Shown here: positions 32,795 through 41,123 of the stretch, piece by piece
Layout: every line of letters starts with the position of its first letter
How positions within the stretch are numbered: the first letter of the stretch is position 1
DNA from: JBFLYZ01 sp040756415
GTDB taxonomy: Bacteria; Bacteroidota; Bacteroidia; JADZBD01
Assembly (NCBI GenBank): GCA_040756415.1
Contig: JBFLYZ010000003.1
Location: 49,310 to 113,309 of the forward strand
Length of the DNA: 64,000 nt
Direction: 5' to 3'
Translations under genes and position numbers: made by a program
The notes under the pieces: model-generated
What the model was told of the DNA's origin: nothing
Databases searched by the model: none
The model's input: the letters and a program-made list of their open reading frames with translations, nothing else

Positions 32795-33488
32795 GCTCTT
32801 CCTCATCCCCTCCCTGCTGGGCGATACCGGAACGGAAAAGGCCATACCCCATTATGTGATCAATGTGCTGAACGGCATCGATGAATTCATCGTGGAGGAT
32901 GAACGCACGGCCAGGCGTTTTCTGAAGAAAGCCGGTTATACGGGACCGCTGGACAAGCTGGTGCTGCACAGGCTGAACGAACATACCCGCAAAGAAGAGA
33001 TCCCCTCCTTTCTCGCCTCGCTGGAGAACGGAAAGGATATAGGCCTGCTTTCAGACGCGGGCAGCCCGGGCATAGCTGACCCCGGTGCGGATGTGGTTAA
33101 CCTTGCCCATAAGCGGCATATCCGGGTGGTTCCGCTTGTAGGAGCCTCTTCCCTGCTGCTTGCCCTGATGGCCTCGGGCTTCAACGGCCAGAGCTTTTGT
33201 TTTCACGGGTACCTGCCCAGGGATAGGGCGGAACGAGCCCAGCGGCTGAAAGAACTCGAAAAGGATGCTTACCGCAAAGACCAGACCCAGCTCTTTATCG
33301 AGGCGCCTTACCGCAATAACCAATTGCTGGATGACCTGTTGAAAAGCTGCGATGGAAAGACCCGCCTGTGCGTGGCCTGCGATCTTACCCTGCCTACGGA
33401 GCTGATACGCTCAGAAACCGTTTCTGAATGGAGGAAAAACGTCCCCGACCTGAACGACCGGCCCGCGGTATTCCTGATCTATAAATAG
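32778..33488 (+). CDS. RsmI-like tetrapyrrole-methylase-family SAM methyltransferase
   Basis: 236 residues. It has the tetrapyrrole-methylase fold signatures: GKLFLIPSLLGD, LLSDAGSPGIADPGADVV, and VPLVGASSLLLALMASG. RsmI 2'-O-methylates C1402 of 16S rRNA. The Bacteroidota form here is shorter and more distant than E. coli RsmI, so the substrate is inferred. It starts inside the phosphatase gene. Confidence 0.82.
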   Translation: MSSKGKLFLIPSLLGDTGTEKAIPHYVINVLNGIDEFIVEDERTARRFLKKAGYTGPLDKLVLHRLNEHTRKEEIPSFLASLENGKDIGLLSDAGSPGIADPGADVVNLAHKRHIRVVPLVGASSLLLALMASGFNGQSFCFHGYLPRDRAERAQRLKELEKDAYRKDQTQLFIEAPYRNNQLLDDLLKSCDGKTRLCVACDLTLPTELIRSETVSEWRKNVPDLNDRPAVFLIYK

Positions 33489-33490
33489 CC

Positions 33491-34651
33491 TTATTTTACT
33501 TCAACCAGCTCCACATCAAAAAGGAGCGTGGCCTTGGGAGGTATTTTAGCCTGGGGTTGCCCCATATCACCGTATCCTAGGTGGCTGGGTATGATAAACC
33601 TTATTTTATCGCCAACGTTCATGAGCGCAATACCCTCTTCCCATCCCTTGATGATGGGGGTTTGCCCCAGCACGAACTCTATAGGCTGATCGCGCTCGAT
33701 GGACGAGTCGAACACCATGCCATCGGTGAGAAAGCCCGTATAATGCACTTTAACCGTTTTGCCCGGGGCCGCCTGCGCGCCCCCCATGGCCTTGCTGACA
33801 ACAATGTATTTGAGGCCGCTTGCCGTTGTGACGGTATCCTTGCCCTTTGTTTCGAAAGGCTTAACCACCTCGAGTATCTCCACATCGTAGATCACATCGG
33901 TCTTGGGCGGAATGGCCCCCTTCACCCCCTGCTCGCCAAAAGCCAGCATATAGGGAATGACCACGCGCGCCTTGCTGCCTTTCTTGAGCTTGAGCATGGC
34001 CTCATCCAGCCCTTTCAGTCCATTGCCTATCCTGTACCTGAAAGGCTTGTCCATATCGAAGGACGAGTTGAACATCTTTCCGTCAGGCAGGTAACCGCTG
34101 TAATTAATGGTCAGCAGATCGCCCGTACTGAGCTTTTCAGGGCCTTTGCCTTTCACCACTTCGATAAATTTTACCCCGCTGGGCAGCTTAACGGTATCCT
34201 TTTTTGCCACGTTGAAAGGCTGGGGCCCCTTTTTTACCTCCACGATCTCGACCTGGAACTTCAGGTTGGCGCCAGGAGGAATGGCGTAAGCACCGCTGGC
34301 GCCATAGGCCAGGGCGGCCGGCACGTAGATATTCGCCTTATCGCCCTGGCGCATCAGCTTTACCGCCTCCAGGTAACCGGGTATGGCCTGCCCCTCGCCT
34401 ACCTTGAACGTAAAGGGCATGCCTGTTTTGTAGGTATCGTCAAATACGCTGTCGTTATCGAATTTGCCGATGTAATGGGTAGTCACCCGGTCGCCAGCCT
34501 GAACTTTTTCCCCTTTCCCCAGTTGTATGAAGGTATACTTCAGCCCCGATGAGGTGGTGTACTCCTTGTTCAGGACGGGTTTATCGCTCTGAGAGTAAAC
34601 AGCCGAAACAAAAAGAACAGAAACAAAGCCGGGAAGAAGATATTTCATCAT
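33491..34651 (-). CDS. Exported protein with three FKBP-type prolyl isomerase domains
   Basis: 386 residues. Signal peptide MMKYLLPGFVSVLFVSAVYS. Three FKBP domains in a row (about 30-140, 145-260, 265-386), each with the family pattern VxxHYxGxFxDGxxFDSS, PxxFxxGxxxxIxGxxEAxxLMxxGDKxxxxIPxxLAYG and LxFDVELVEVK. Prolyl cis/trans isomerisation or chaperoning in the periplasm is expected. Last gene of the five-FKBP run. The final gene product of the transcription unit starts five bases after the fourth FKBP gene. Confidence 0.9.
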   Translation of the reverse strand: MMKYLLPGFVSVLFVSAVYSQSDKPVLNKEYTTSSGLKYTFIQLGKGEKVQAGDRVTTHYIGKFDNDSVFDDTYKTGMPFTFKVGEGQAIPGYLEAVKLMRQGDKANIYVPAALAYGASGAYAIPPGANLKFQVEIVEVKKGPQPFNVAKKDTVKLPSGVKFIEVVKGKGPEKLSTGDLLTINYSGYLPDGKMFNSSFDMDKPFRYRIGNGLKGLDEAMLKLKKGSKARVVIPYMLAFGEQGVKGAIPPKTDVIYDVEILEVVKPFETKGKDTVTTASGLKYIVVSKAMGGAQAAPGKTVKVHYTGFLTDGMVFDSSIERDQPIEFVLGQTPIIKGWEEGIALMNVGDKIRFIIPSHLGYGDMGQPQAKIPPKATLLFDVELVEVK

Positions 34652-34655
34652 AAAA

Positions 34656-35585
34656 TCAGTTTATTTTTATCACTTCAAATTCGTATATAAGGGGAGTATA
34701 CGGCAAAATAATAAATTCTTTGGTCTGCTCATCTTGAAAGCCTTCAACGCCATAAGCAGCGGAAGACGGAATGACAACAGTCGCCTTCGTTCCGATCTTT
34801 GATTTAAGAATAGATTCTTCAAACCCTTTTATAGCTTCATTGTTTCCAATAGTAAAAATAAAGTACCCGCTTTGAAGCGAACTATCAAAAATAGTTCCAT
34901 CCAGGAATTTCGCAACATAACTGACCGTAACTTTGTCCCCTTTAACAGGGAATGCGCCCTTGCCCTTTTTGTTTTCAATATAATAAGTGCCTGAAGGAGA
35001 GGGCTTCGCTTTAATATTATTCTTTGTTATATACCCAGCTATAAGAAGCGGTTCTTCGCTCTTCCTTTGCTTATATTGTACCTCCAGACTTTTTATATAC
35101 TCGGCATATAGGCTGTCATATTCAGCTTTTACTTCGGCCTTGCTGCGAATCTGCACCAGCTTGATATAAAAAGTGAGTATGGATCCTTTAGGATATATTT
35201 GGGTTGTATCCTCGGAGGGAAAGTACTTCAGTACAGAATCAGCGCTAATAATGAAGCTGGCACTGTCGCCTACCGACATCATTAAGATGCCTTCTTCTAG
35301 GGCTCCCCTGAACCGCGCTTCTTCAATGTAGTACTGAGCCAGGCCGCCTTCCGGATTCACCTTCCACGAATCGTAAATGACGGAATCGTTGAACTTATTA
35401 AGCAACGAAAGCACCACATAATCTCCGATTACGGGCCTATTATATGTTTCGGTGCTTTTACTGTAAAACCTATAATACAAACCCGTATTTGTCCTTTCGT
35501 AACCAGGATATTTAGTATTGGTCTGAGCTGACAAAAGATCAGCCGTTATCGCGAACAGCAGGATTATTGTCAACCAACGGATCAT
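34656..35585 (-). CDS. FKBP-type prolyl isomerase, AT-rich paralogue
   Basis: 309 residues with a cleavable signal (TIILLFAITADLLSAQ) and, unlike its sister, no lipobox. Long stretches are the same as in the gene upstream (IGDYVVLSLLNKFNDSVIYDS, SVGDSASFIISADSVLKYFPS, IKLVQIRSKAEV). It has one degenerate FKBP half (about 45-150), a helical linker and one FKBP half (about 205-309). Base composition is clearly lower in GC than its neighbours (about 40% by hand count of eight 60-base lines). It overlaps the upstream gene by four bases. Confidence 0.85.
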   Translation of the reverse strand: MIRWLTIILLFAITADLLSAQTNTKYPGYERTNTGLYYRFYSKSTETYNRPVIGDYVVLSLLNKFNDSVIYDSWKVNPEGGLAQYYIEEARFRGALEEGILMMSVGDSASFIISADSVLKYFPSEDTTQIYPKGSILTFYIKLVQIRSKAEVKAEYDSLYAEYIKSLEVQYKQRKSEEPLLIAGYITKNNIKAKPSPSGTYYIENKKGKGAFPVKGDKVTVSYVAKFLDGTIFDSSLQSGYFIFTIGNNEAIKGFEESILKSKIGTKATVVIPSSAAYGVEGFQDEQTKEFIILPYTPLIYEFEVIKIN

Positions 35586-36517
35586 TTGCTGACCTCTACC
35601 AGCTCTATTTCGAACAGAAGCGGTGTAAAGGGCATGATCATATACTGCCCGCTGTAGGGATCCTGCACGCCCGTTGAGTCGTAAGCCATAGAAGAAGGGA
35701 TGAGCACCGTTGCCTTGCCGCCCGCCTTCATTTTCTGAAGCACTTCCACCCAGCCCGGGATAACGCCTTTCCCGGGGGTGCTGTCGACCATGAACTCCAC
35801 CGGCTTGCCGGCATTCTCGGAGCTGTCGAATATATTCCCGTCCAGGAATTTGCCCGTATAGTTCACCAGCACCTTATCCCCTATCCTCGGTGAGGCCCCG
35901 CTTCCCTTGCGCTTTTCCTCGTAATAGATACCGCTGGCGGTAGGCTTCACCGTAACCTTGTTGGTCTTCAGGTATTCAGCAATCTGTTTCTTTTCTTCTT
36001 CCTTTCTTGCCTTGAACATCTCCGACTGGGCCTTCATGTATTCATTGTACAGGCTGTCGCGCTCGGCCTGCACTTCGGCCTTGCTGCGGATCTGCACCAG
36101 CTTGATGTTGAAGGTGAGCATGGAGCCTTTCGGGTAGATATCGGTCGAATCGTCTGAAGGGAAATACTTCAGCACCGAATCCGCGCTGATGATGAAGCTG
36201 GCGCTGTCGCCAACCGACATCATCATGAGGCCTTCTTCGAGAGCGCCCTTGAAGCGCGCTTCTTCAATGTAGTACTGGGCCACTCCCTTCTCGGGGTTCA
36301 CCTTGCGCGAATCGTAAATGACCGAATCATTGAACTTGTTGAGCAGCGAAAGCACCACGTAATCGCCAATCTGGGGCTTGGCCCCGTCTTCGCTCTTATA
36401 AAAGAATTTATAATGAAGGCCGTTCTCGTTCTCTTCATAGCCGGGAAAATTCTGCCCGCAGGAGCCCATCAGCACCAGGACGAAAGAGGCGGCCACTAAA
36501 CCAATTGTCTTATTCAT
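35582..36517 (-). CDS. FKBP-type prolyl isomerase lipoprotein
   Basis: 311 residues. Lipoprotein signal ending LMGSCG (Cys20). Same plan as the next gene: an N-terminal FKBP-like half, a helical linker rich in Lys and Glu (FKARKEEEKKQIAEYLKTN), and a C-terminal FKBP half with VNYTGKFLDGNIFDSS and GWVEVLQKMKAGGKATVLIPSSMAY. Probably anchored to the inner or outer membrane facing the periplasm. GC is high, as in most of the window, so the sister copy is the odd one. Confidence 0.88.
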   Translation of the reverse strand: MNKTIGLVAASFVLVLMGSCGQNFPGYEENENGLHYKFFYKSEDGAKPQIGDYVVLSLLNKFNDSVIYDSRKVNPEKGVAQYYIEEARFKGALEEGLMMMSVGDSASFIISADSVLKYFPSDDSTDIYPKGSMLTFNIKLVQIRSKAEVQAERDSLYNEYMKAQSEMFKARKEEEKKQIAEYLKTNKVTVKPTASGIYYEEKRKGSGASPRIGDKVLVNYTGKFLDGNIFDSSENAGKPVEFMVDSTPGKGVIPGWVEVLQKMKAGGKATVLIPSSMAYDSTGVQDPYSGQYMIMPFTPLLFEIELVEVSK

Positions 36518-37325
36518 TTGTTTCTACTTTTAGTAATTCAACTTCATAGATCAGGGTCGAAAACGGGGGTACGATACCGGTTGAAGAGCCCTGCCCGCCA
36601 AAAGCGAGATGCGAAGGTAGGATTATTTTCGATTTCCCGCCCTCGCGCATGGTTCCCAGCAGCAGCTCCAGGCCCTCTACAACCTGCCCTTCGGCACCGT
36701 AGGTGAATTCGAGCGGATGCTTCACAGCGGCCGAGTCGAAACAGCGGCCGTTGAGGAAAAAACCCTTATAGCTCACCAGCACTTTACGGCCGGCCTTTAC
36801 CCCGGGCCCCTTGCCTTCCTCCTTCGCCAGCAAAAAGGCGCCATTGCCCAGCGTATCGGGCCGCAGGCCATTCTCCCTGAGGTAGCGCTGCAGCCTGCGG
36901 TTCTCCTCCAGCTCGCCCAGCTCGGCCATTCTCTTCTGCTCCATCTCGTATTCCTGCTTCGTCATCACCTTCACGATTCGGATATCCGCCTTTATCTTCC
37001 ACTTCTCGTTGATCACCGAGGCGCTGTCGCCTTCCGAAAAATAAACAAGGGCCCCGCTGAGCGGAAGATCATGGTTGGCCACATACTGAAAAATGGTGCT
37101 GCCATCGGGCGAGTTGGGCGTTTCCTGCAGCAGGCGGCCCGCGGAGTCGGTGTACTGGATAACGGCTTTTACGTAATCACCGTTCTTTATCTTCTTTTCC
37201 GTGTCCCCGAAACGGTGCAGCTTATAGAACAACTGCGCCCCGGCATCGGTATAGCCGGGATGCTTTCCCTGCCCGCACGAAAGCAGGGCAAGGCACAGCA
37301 GAAACGTATACGGGCGGTAATCCAA
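36510..37325 (-). CDS. FKBP-type prolyl isomerase lipoprotein
   Basis: 271 residues. Lipobox ALLSCG (Cys17). N-terminal half: degenerate FKBP-like region (NGDYVKAVIQYTDSAG). A helical linker holds MTKQEYEMEQKRMAELGELEENRRLQRYLREN. C-terminal FKBP domain: VLVSYKGFFLNGRCFDS, VVEGLELLLGTMREGGKSKIILPSHLAFG. It overlaps the following paralogue by eight bases. Same architecture as the two genes downstream but more diverged. Confidence 0.87.
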   Translation of the reverse strand: MDYRPYTFLLCLALLSCGQGKHPGYTDAGAQLFYKLHRFGDTEKKIKNGDYVKAVIQYTDSAGRLLQETPNSPDGSTIFQYVANHDLPLSGALVYFSEGDSASVINEKWKIKADIRIVKVMTKQEYEMEQKRMAELGELEENRRLQRYLRENGLRPDTLGNGAFLLAKEEGKGPGVKAGRKVLVSYKGFFLNGRCFDSAAVKHPLEFTYGAEGQVVEGLELLLGTMREGGKSKIILPSHLAFGGQGSSTGIVPPFSTLIYEVELLKVETNE

Positions 37326-37326
37326 T

Positions 37327-37851
37327 TCAGCGCAGGGATAAAAGTTCGATGTCGTAAATGATAACGGAGCGGGGCGGTATCTTATTGTAATCCCCCATCA
37401 GCCCGTGAGCCAGGTAAGAGGGGATAATGAAGCGGGCCTTGTCGCCAACCCGCATGAGCTGTACGCCCTCGTGTATGCCAGTCTCCACGTAATCCTCGCC
37501 AATCTTAAACTCCTTATACCCATCCGTTCTGGAGCTGTAGCATACCGTGCCGTCAAGCAAGGATATCTCGTAGCTGACCCTGGCGATCATTCCGGACTTT
37601 GCCTTTTCGCCATCGCCCTTTTCATAGATCTCGTACCGAAGCCCCGTACCGGTGGTGGTCATCTGCCATTTGCGCTGCAGCACATAGGCGTCTATCTCGT
37701 CCGACTCTTTTTTCTGCAGGTAGTTATTAACGTCTTCGAGCTTTTTCCTGGCCTGCTTCGCCTCTTTCTTGCTCAGGCGCGGTTTTTCACGCTCCTCACC
37801 GCAGCATATGAGCAGGCCCGACAGAGCAAGTATGCAGATCAGCGTCCTCAT
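37327..37851 (-). CDS. GldI-like FKBP lipoprotein
   Basis: 174 residues. Lipobox GLLICCG (Cys16 or Cys17), a lysine-rich helix (RLSKKEAKQARKKLEDVNNYLQKK) and a single FKBP domain: VSYEISLLDGTVCYSS, GIHEGVQLMRVGDKARFIIPSYLAHG, PPRSVIIYDIELLSL. Size, layout and position next to a DHH phosphoesterase and ndk match gldI of gliding Flavobacteriia, where it is needed for gliding motility and type IX secretion. That role here is inference. It overlaps nrnA by four bases. Confidence 0.78.
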   Translation of the reverse strand: MRTLICILALSGLLICCGEEREKPRLSKKEAKQARKKLEDVNNYLQKKESDEIDAYVLQRKWQMTTTGTGLRYEIYEKGDGEKAKSGMIARVSYEISLLDGTVCYSSRTDGYKEFKIGEDYVETGIHEGVQLMRVGDKARFIIPSYLAHGLMGDYNKIPPRSVIIYDIELLSLR

Positions 37852-38858
37852 TTCTGCAATTCGTTCCTGTATCCGGGAAGCAGCTCAAGAAATTTTTTGA
37901 CCGCCTCATCCAGGGTAAGCTTCAGGTCTCCCCCGGCCGCGTTGCGGTGACCTCCACCGTTGAAATGCGCCCGGGCCATTTTGTTCACGTCAAAATCGCC
38001 CTTCGAGCGCAGCGATACCTTGATCACTCCGTCACGTTCCATAAAAAAGGCGGAGAGCCGCATGCCTTTGATCGATAGAGGATAATTGACCAGCCCCTCC
38101 GTATCGCCTTTACGGAATTTATAGCGTTTAAGTTCCGATCCGGACAATGAGATGCAGGCCGCATTGTATTCCCTCAGCACCTGCATCTTTTCGAGCAGGG
38201 TGAACCCGAGCAGCTTGAGGCGCTCTTCGGTATTGGTGTCGTACACCTGCTCGTGCGCAAGGTAATGCGGCATGCCCAGGTCGATGAGCTCGGCCGCAAT
38301 GCGGTGCGTTTTTGCCTGCACGGAAGGGAAGCGGAACGATGCGGTATCGGTCATGATACCCGTGTAAAGACAGATGGCGGAATCCTTATCGAGCAGGTGT
38401 TTTTCCCCCAGCTCGCTGATCAGCTCAAAAATGAGCTGGGCGGTAGAGCAGGAATTGGTATCGTGGTAAGCGAAATCGGCAAAGGGCTCGGGCTGGGGAT
38501 GGTGATCGACCAGCACCTTCCAGGCTTTGGAGGCCAGTATGGCGCTTCCCAGGCCCTCGAGGCGGCTGAGATTGTTGAAGTCGAGGCAGAAAATAATGCC
38601 GGCCTTAAGGATCTTTTCACTGGCGGCAATCGTATCGGTATCGTATTTCAATACCTTGCCGTTGCCCGGCAGCCAGGCCAGGAAATCGGGGTAATCGTTC
38701 GGGGTAATGACGGTAGCCGCATTGCCTCTTTTGGCCAGGAAGTTCCACAGGGCCAGGGAGGAGCCCATGGCGTCCCCATCGGGGTTGCGGTGGGTTACGA
38801 TCACGATCTCTTTGGAGGATGAAAGCTGGCCCCGCAGGCGGCTGATGTCCTCTTTCAT
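37848..38858 (-). CDS. nrnA: DHH-family phosphoesterase (NrnA-like oligoribonuclease/pAp phosphatase)
   Basis: 336 residues from the ATG at 38,858. A longer frame would begin with a TTG that is part of the TAACTTTG promoter box, so the ATG is right. DHH motifs: HRNPDGDAMGSSLAL and VLVDHHPQP; the DHHA1 C-terminus ends in NGGGHRNAAGG, which binds substrate. It degrades short RNA and removes 3'-phosphate from pAp. First gene of the FKBP operon and divergent from ndk. Confidence 0.92.
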   Translation of the reverse strand: MKEDISRLRGQLSSSKEIVIVTHRNPDGDAMGSSLALWNFLAKRGNAATVITPNDYPDFLAWLPGNGKVLKYDTDTIAASEKILKAGIIFCLDFNNLSRLEGLGSAILASKAWKVLVDHHPQPEPFADFAYHDTNSCSTAQLIFELISELGEKHLLDKDSAICLYTGIMTDTASFRFPSVQAKTHRIAAELIDLGMPHYLAHEQVYDTNTEERLKLLGFTLLEKMQVLREYNAACISLSGSELKRYKFRKGDTEGLVNYPLSIKGMRLSAFFMERDGVIKVSLRSKGDFDVNKMARAHFNGGGHRNAAGGDLKLTLDEAVKKFLELLPGYRNELQK

Positions 38859-38864
38859 AGGATA

Positions 38865-38872
38865 CAAAGTTA
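38865..38872 (-). promoter_or_regulatory. -7 box (TAACTTTG) for nrnA and the FKBP operon
   Basis: Minus-strand TAACTTTG ends six bases before the nrnA ATG at 38,858. It would drive the whole six-gene unit, since the genes overlap or nearly touch. Confidence 0.6.
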
Positions 38873-38954
38873 ATTATAAAAGCCCTGCCCGCTTATTCGA
38901 TGATATTTTATATTTTCGCACCCGCTCAGTTGAGCGCAGTCAATACGAAACATT

Positions 38955-39374
38955 ATGACAGGAAACAGAACATTTACCATGATCAAGCCCGATGCGGTTG
39001 AGGCCAATCACACCGGCCCCATACTGGCGAAGATCAGCGAAGCCGGCTTTCGCATCATCGCGATGAAATACACCCGGTTGACCAGGGAAAGGGCCGGGCA
39101 GTTCTATCTCATTCATAAAGACAGGCCCTTTTACGGGGAGCTGTGCGATTACATGTCGTCAGGGCCTATCGTGGCGGCCATACTGGAGAAGGATAACGCG
39201 GTAGCCGATTTCAGGAAACTGATTGGCGCTACCGACCCCGCTAAGGCAGAACCCGGCACCATACGCAATCTCTTCGCCAAATCCATAGCGGCCAATGCCA
39301 TTCACGGATCGGACAGCGATGAGAACGCCAGGATAGAGGGCGATTTCTTTTTTTCCATGCTGGAGCGTTTCTGA
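38955..39374 (+). CDS. ndk: Nucleoside diphosphate kinase
   Basis: 139 residues. The phosphate-carrying His117 is in NAIHGSDS, and the nucleotide-binding start TFTMIKPDAV is intact. It equilibrates NTP and NDP pools. Standard length. Head-to-head with nrnA. It ends 25 bases before a strong terminator. Confidence 0.97.
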   Translation: MTGNRTFTMIKPDAVEANHTGPILAKISEAGFRIIAMKYTRLTRERAGQFYLIHKDRPFYGELCDYMSSGPIVAAILEKDNAVADFRKLIGATDPAKAEPGTIRNLFAKSIAANAIHGSDSDENARIEGDFFFSMLERF

Positions 39375-39399
39375 ACTTGAGCACGAACCGACCATAGTA

Positions 39400-39430
39400 T
39401 CCCTGCCTGCCCAGGCGGGGATTTTTATTT
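39400..39430 (+). terminator. ndk intrinsic terminator
   Basis: TCCCTGCCT (39,400-39,408) and AGGCGGGGA (39,413-39,421) form a nine-pair stem around a four-base loop, followed by TTTTTATTT. The next gene's ATG is only a base or two after the T-run, so that gene depends on readthrough or on an unseen promoter. Confidence 0.8.
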
Positions 39431-39431
39431 G

Positions 39432-40022
39432 ATGAAGCACCGGTATTACATCATTTACAAGCCTTACGGCATGCTCTCGCAGTTCACGCCCGAGCATGGC
39501 AAAGCCACGCTGGCCGGCCTGCATAAGTTCCCGAAAGATGTTTACCCCGTAGGCCGGCTGGATGCCGACAGCGAGGGATTGCTTTTGCTGACCAATGATA
39601 AAAGGCTGAACCACCTGCTGCTGGATCCGGCACATGGACATCAGCGCAGCTATCTTGCCCAGTTGGATGGGCAGGTAACGGAAGAGGCATTGGAAAGCTT
39701 ACGAAAGGGAGTCTGTATCCAGGTGAACGATAAAGATCATCTTACCCTGCCCGCTTTTGCGGAGCTCATTCCCGCACCGGATGTGCCGGAGCGCAACCCG
39801 CCCGTACGTTACCGTAAAAACATTCCCACCTCATGGATAAAACTAAGGCTTACCGAGGGAAAGAACAGGCAGGTAAGGAAGATGACGGCTGCAGTGGGGT
39901 TTCCCACGCTGAGGCTGATACGCGTGAGCATTGGCGGTATAGAGCTTGGCGGCCTGCAGCCTGGAACGTACAAAGAGCTGTCGGGTAATTCGGTTTATTT
40001 AAAATTGGGAATAGCTTCTTAA
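39432..40022 (+). CDS. Pseudouridine synthase, RluE/RsuA family
   Basis: 196 residues from ATG 39,432; a TTG one codon upstream is unlikely. The catalytic Asp sits in GRLDADSEGLLLLT. YYIIYKPYGMLSQF at the start and ITEGKNRQVRKMTAAVGFPTLRLIR at the end are the other family marks, lightly altered here (LTEGKNRQVRKM). There is no N-terminal S4 domain, as in RluE, which modifies a 23S rRNA uridine near 2457. Follows the ndk terminator directly. Confidence 0.9.
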   Translation: MKHRYYIIYKPYGMLSQFTPEHGKATLAGLHKFPKDVYPVGRLDADSEGLLLLTNDKRLNHLLLDPAHGHQRSYLAQLDGQVTEEALESLRKGVCIQVNDKDHLTLPAFAELIPAPDVPERNPPVRYRKNIPTSWIKLRLTEGKNRQVRKMTAAVGFPTLRLIRVSIGGIELGGLQPGTYKELSGNSVYLKLGIAS

Positions 40023-40032
40023 GGCCGCGAGC

Positions 40033-40401
40033 TTACGGCTGCTTCTTCTCCTCATCCGTATACTCCATCTTAAATTTCCAGTGTCCGCATTTGCTGGCGA
40101 ACTCCTGTTTGAGCTTTTCGCGCTCTTCGGGCGAGAGGTGGGCGAACTTTTCTTCGAAGCGCTGCTTCCAGTAACCCTGCCTCCCCCAACGGCCGCTTCC
40201 TTTAAAGCGCATGCCACCGAACAGCAGTTTACACAACACCAGCAGCCCGGCAGCCTGCCAGAAGCCGATCACGGGGCCATTGAACAGATCGGGCACCAGC
40301 CAGTTCCAGAGCAGCATAACCACCCAGCCGAACACAGCGGCAGCGAGGAGCACCAGGAATCCGGCTCCTATGCATTTGATGACAAAATACTTGGGTTTCA
40401 T
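40033..40401 (-). CDS. Small membrane protein paired with an ECF sigma factor
   Basis: 122 residues with two hydrophobic helices (residues 8-32 with GWVVMLLWNWLVP, and 45-62) and a basic, hydrophilic C-terminus containing LSPEEREKLKQEF and SKCGHWKFKME. It starts 11 bases after the sigma factor stop codon on the same strand. The operon suggests a regulatory partner of the sigma factor (anti-sigma or stress-responsive effector), but no anti-sigma motif is visible. Confidence 0.65.
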   Translation of the reverse strand: MKPKYFVIKCIGAGFLVLLAAAVFGWVVMLLWNWLVPDLFNGPVIGFWQAAGLLVLCKLLFGGMRFKGSGRWGRQGYWKQRFEEKFAHLSPEEREKLKQEFASKCGHWKFKMEYTDEEKKQP

Positions 40402-40412
40402 AGGTGCGGTTT

Positions 40413-41009
40413 TTAAGAGTTGACCAATTCGTTATAGAGGGTTTGCAAGCGCCTGCGCAGGTGCAGCACCGCATAGCGCTTGCGTGAAAGTAAGGTATTT
40501 ACCTGTTCACCGGTAATTTCAGCTATCTCCTTGAAGTTCCTCCCTTCCAGCTCGTGCAGCTCGAACACCTCGCGCTGCCTGGGCGGGAGCTCGTCAAGCG
40601 CCAGGGCCAGCTCGTTCATGATCTCGTTGCGCAGCAACAGCATTTCGGGCGAATCGGTGGCATCGGGAAGTATATCGGCAATATTGAGCATCTCTCCTTC
40701 CTCATCGCCCGGGTTGCGGGTCACCATGCCCTCCAGCGATTCGGGCTTATGCTTGCGGTAGCGGTCGGTTATCTTGTTGCGGGCAACGGTAAACAACCAG
40801 GAGGTAAGCTGCTCCACGGGCTTCATCAGCCGGTAGGTCTCGATAAGCTGGTAGAATACGTCCTGCAGGATATCCTGGGCGTCAGCCTCATCGGGCACCC
40901 GCCTGCGGATGAAGTCCAGCAGGCGCCTGCTTTCTTTTTGAATGGTATGCGTGATACGCTGATCTTGTGTGCTCATGTAAGCAGGCACTTTAAGTATAGT
41001 TCCGTCCAT
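40413..41009 (-). CDS. ECF-type RNA polymerase sigma factor
   Basis: 198 residues. Sigma region 2 (RRRVPDEADAQDILQDVFYQLIETY, QLTSWLFTVARNKITDRYRK) and region 4 (ALDELPPRQREVFELHELEGRNFKEIAEI, LSRKRYAVLHLRRRL) are joined by an unusually long linker of about 50 residues holding acidic segments. Start options are ATG 41,009 or the ATG 11 codons downstream (40,976). It directs transcription of a small regulon, perhaps including its own operon with the downstream membrane protein. Confidence 0.9.
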   Translation of the reverse strand: MDGTILKVPAYMSTQDQRITHTIQKESRRLLDFIRRRVPDEADAQDILQDVFYQLIETYRLMKPVEQLTSWLFTVARNKITDRYRKHKPESLEGMVTRNPGDEEGEMLNIADILPDATDSPEMLLLRNEIMNELALALDELPPRQREVFELHELEGRNFKEIAEITGEQVNTLLSRKRYAVLHLRRRLQTLYNELVNS

Positions 41010-41096
41010 ATTATGTTCTGACGAATGAGAACGGAAAATATTTTAAATTTTTAATAAATCATTTCACAAAGGGATGGAAATTAGCTGTTTTAGGCT

Positions 41097-41104
41097 TAAA
41101 TTTG
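41097..41104 (+). promoter_or_regulatory. -7 box (TAAATTTG) for the gene at 41,124
   Basis: TAAATTTG lies 19 bases upstream of the ATG. A divergent arrangement with the sigma factor gene leaves about 110 bases of AT-rich control region. Confidence 0.5.
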
Positions 41105-41123
41105 TGTACAAAAATAGTGCAAC

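Noticed and set aside
41009..41123. Possible operator between the sigma factor gene and the membrane protein gene
   Set aside because: Only AT-richness and short, weak dyads are visible; no convincing inverted repeat.
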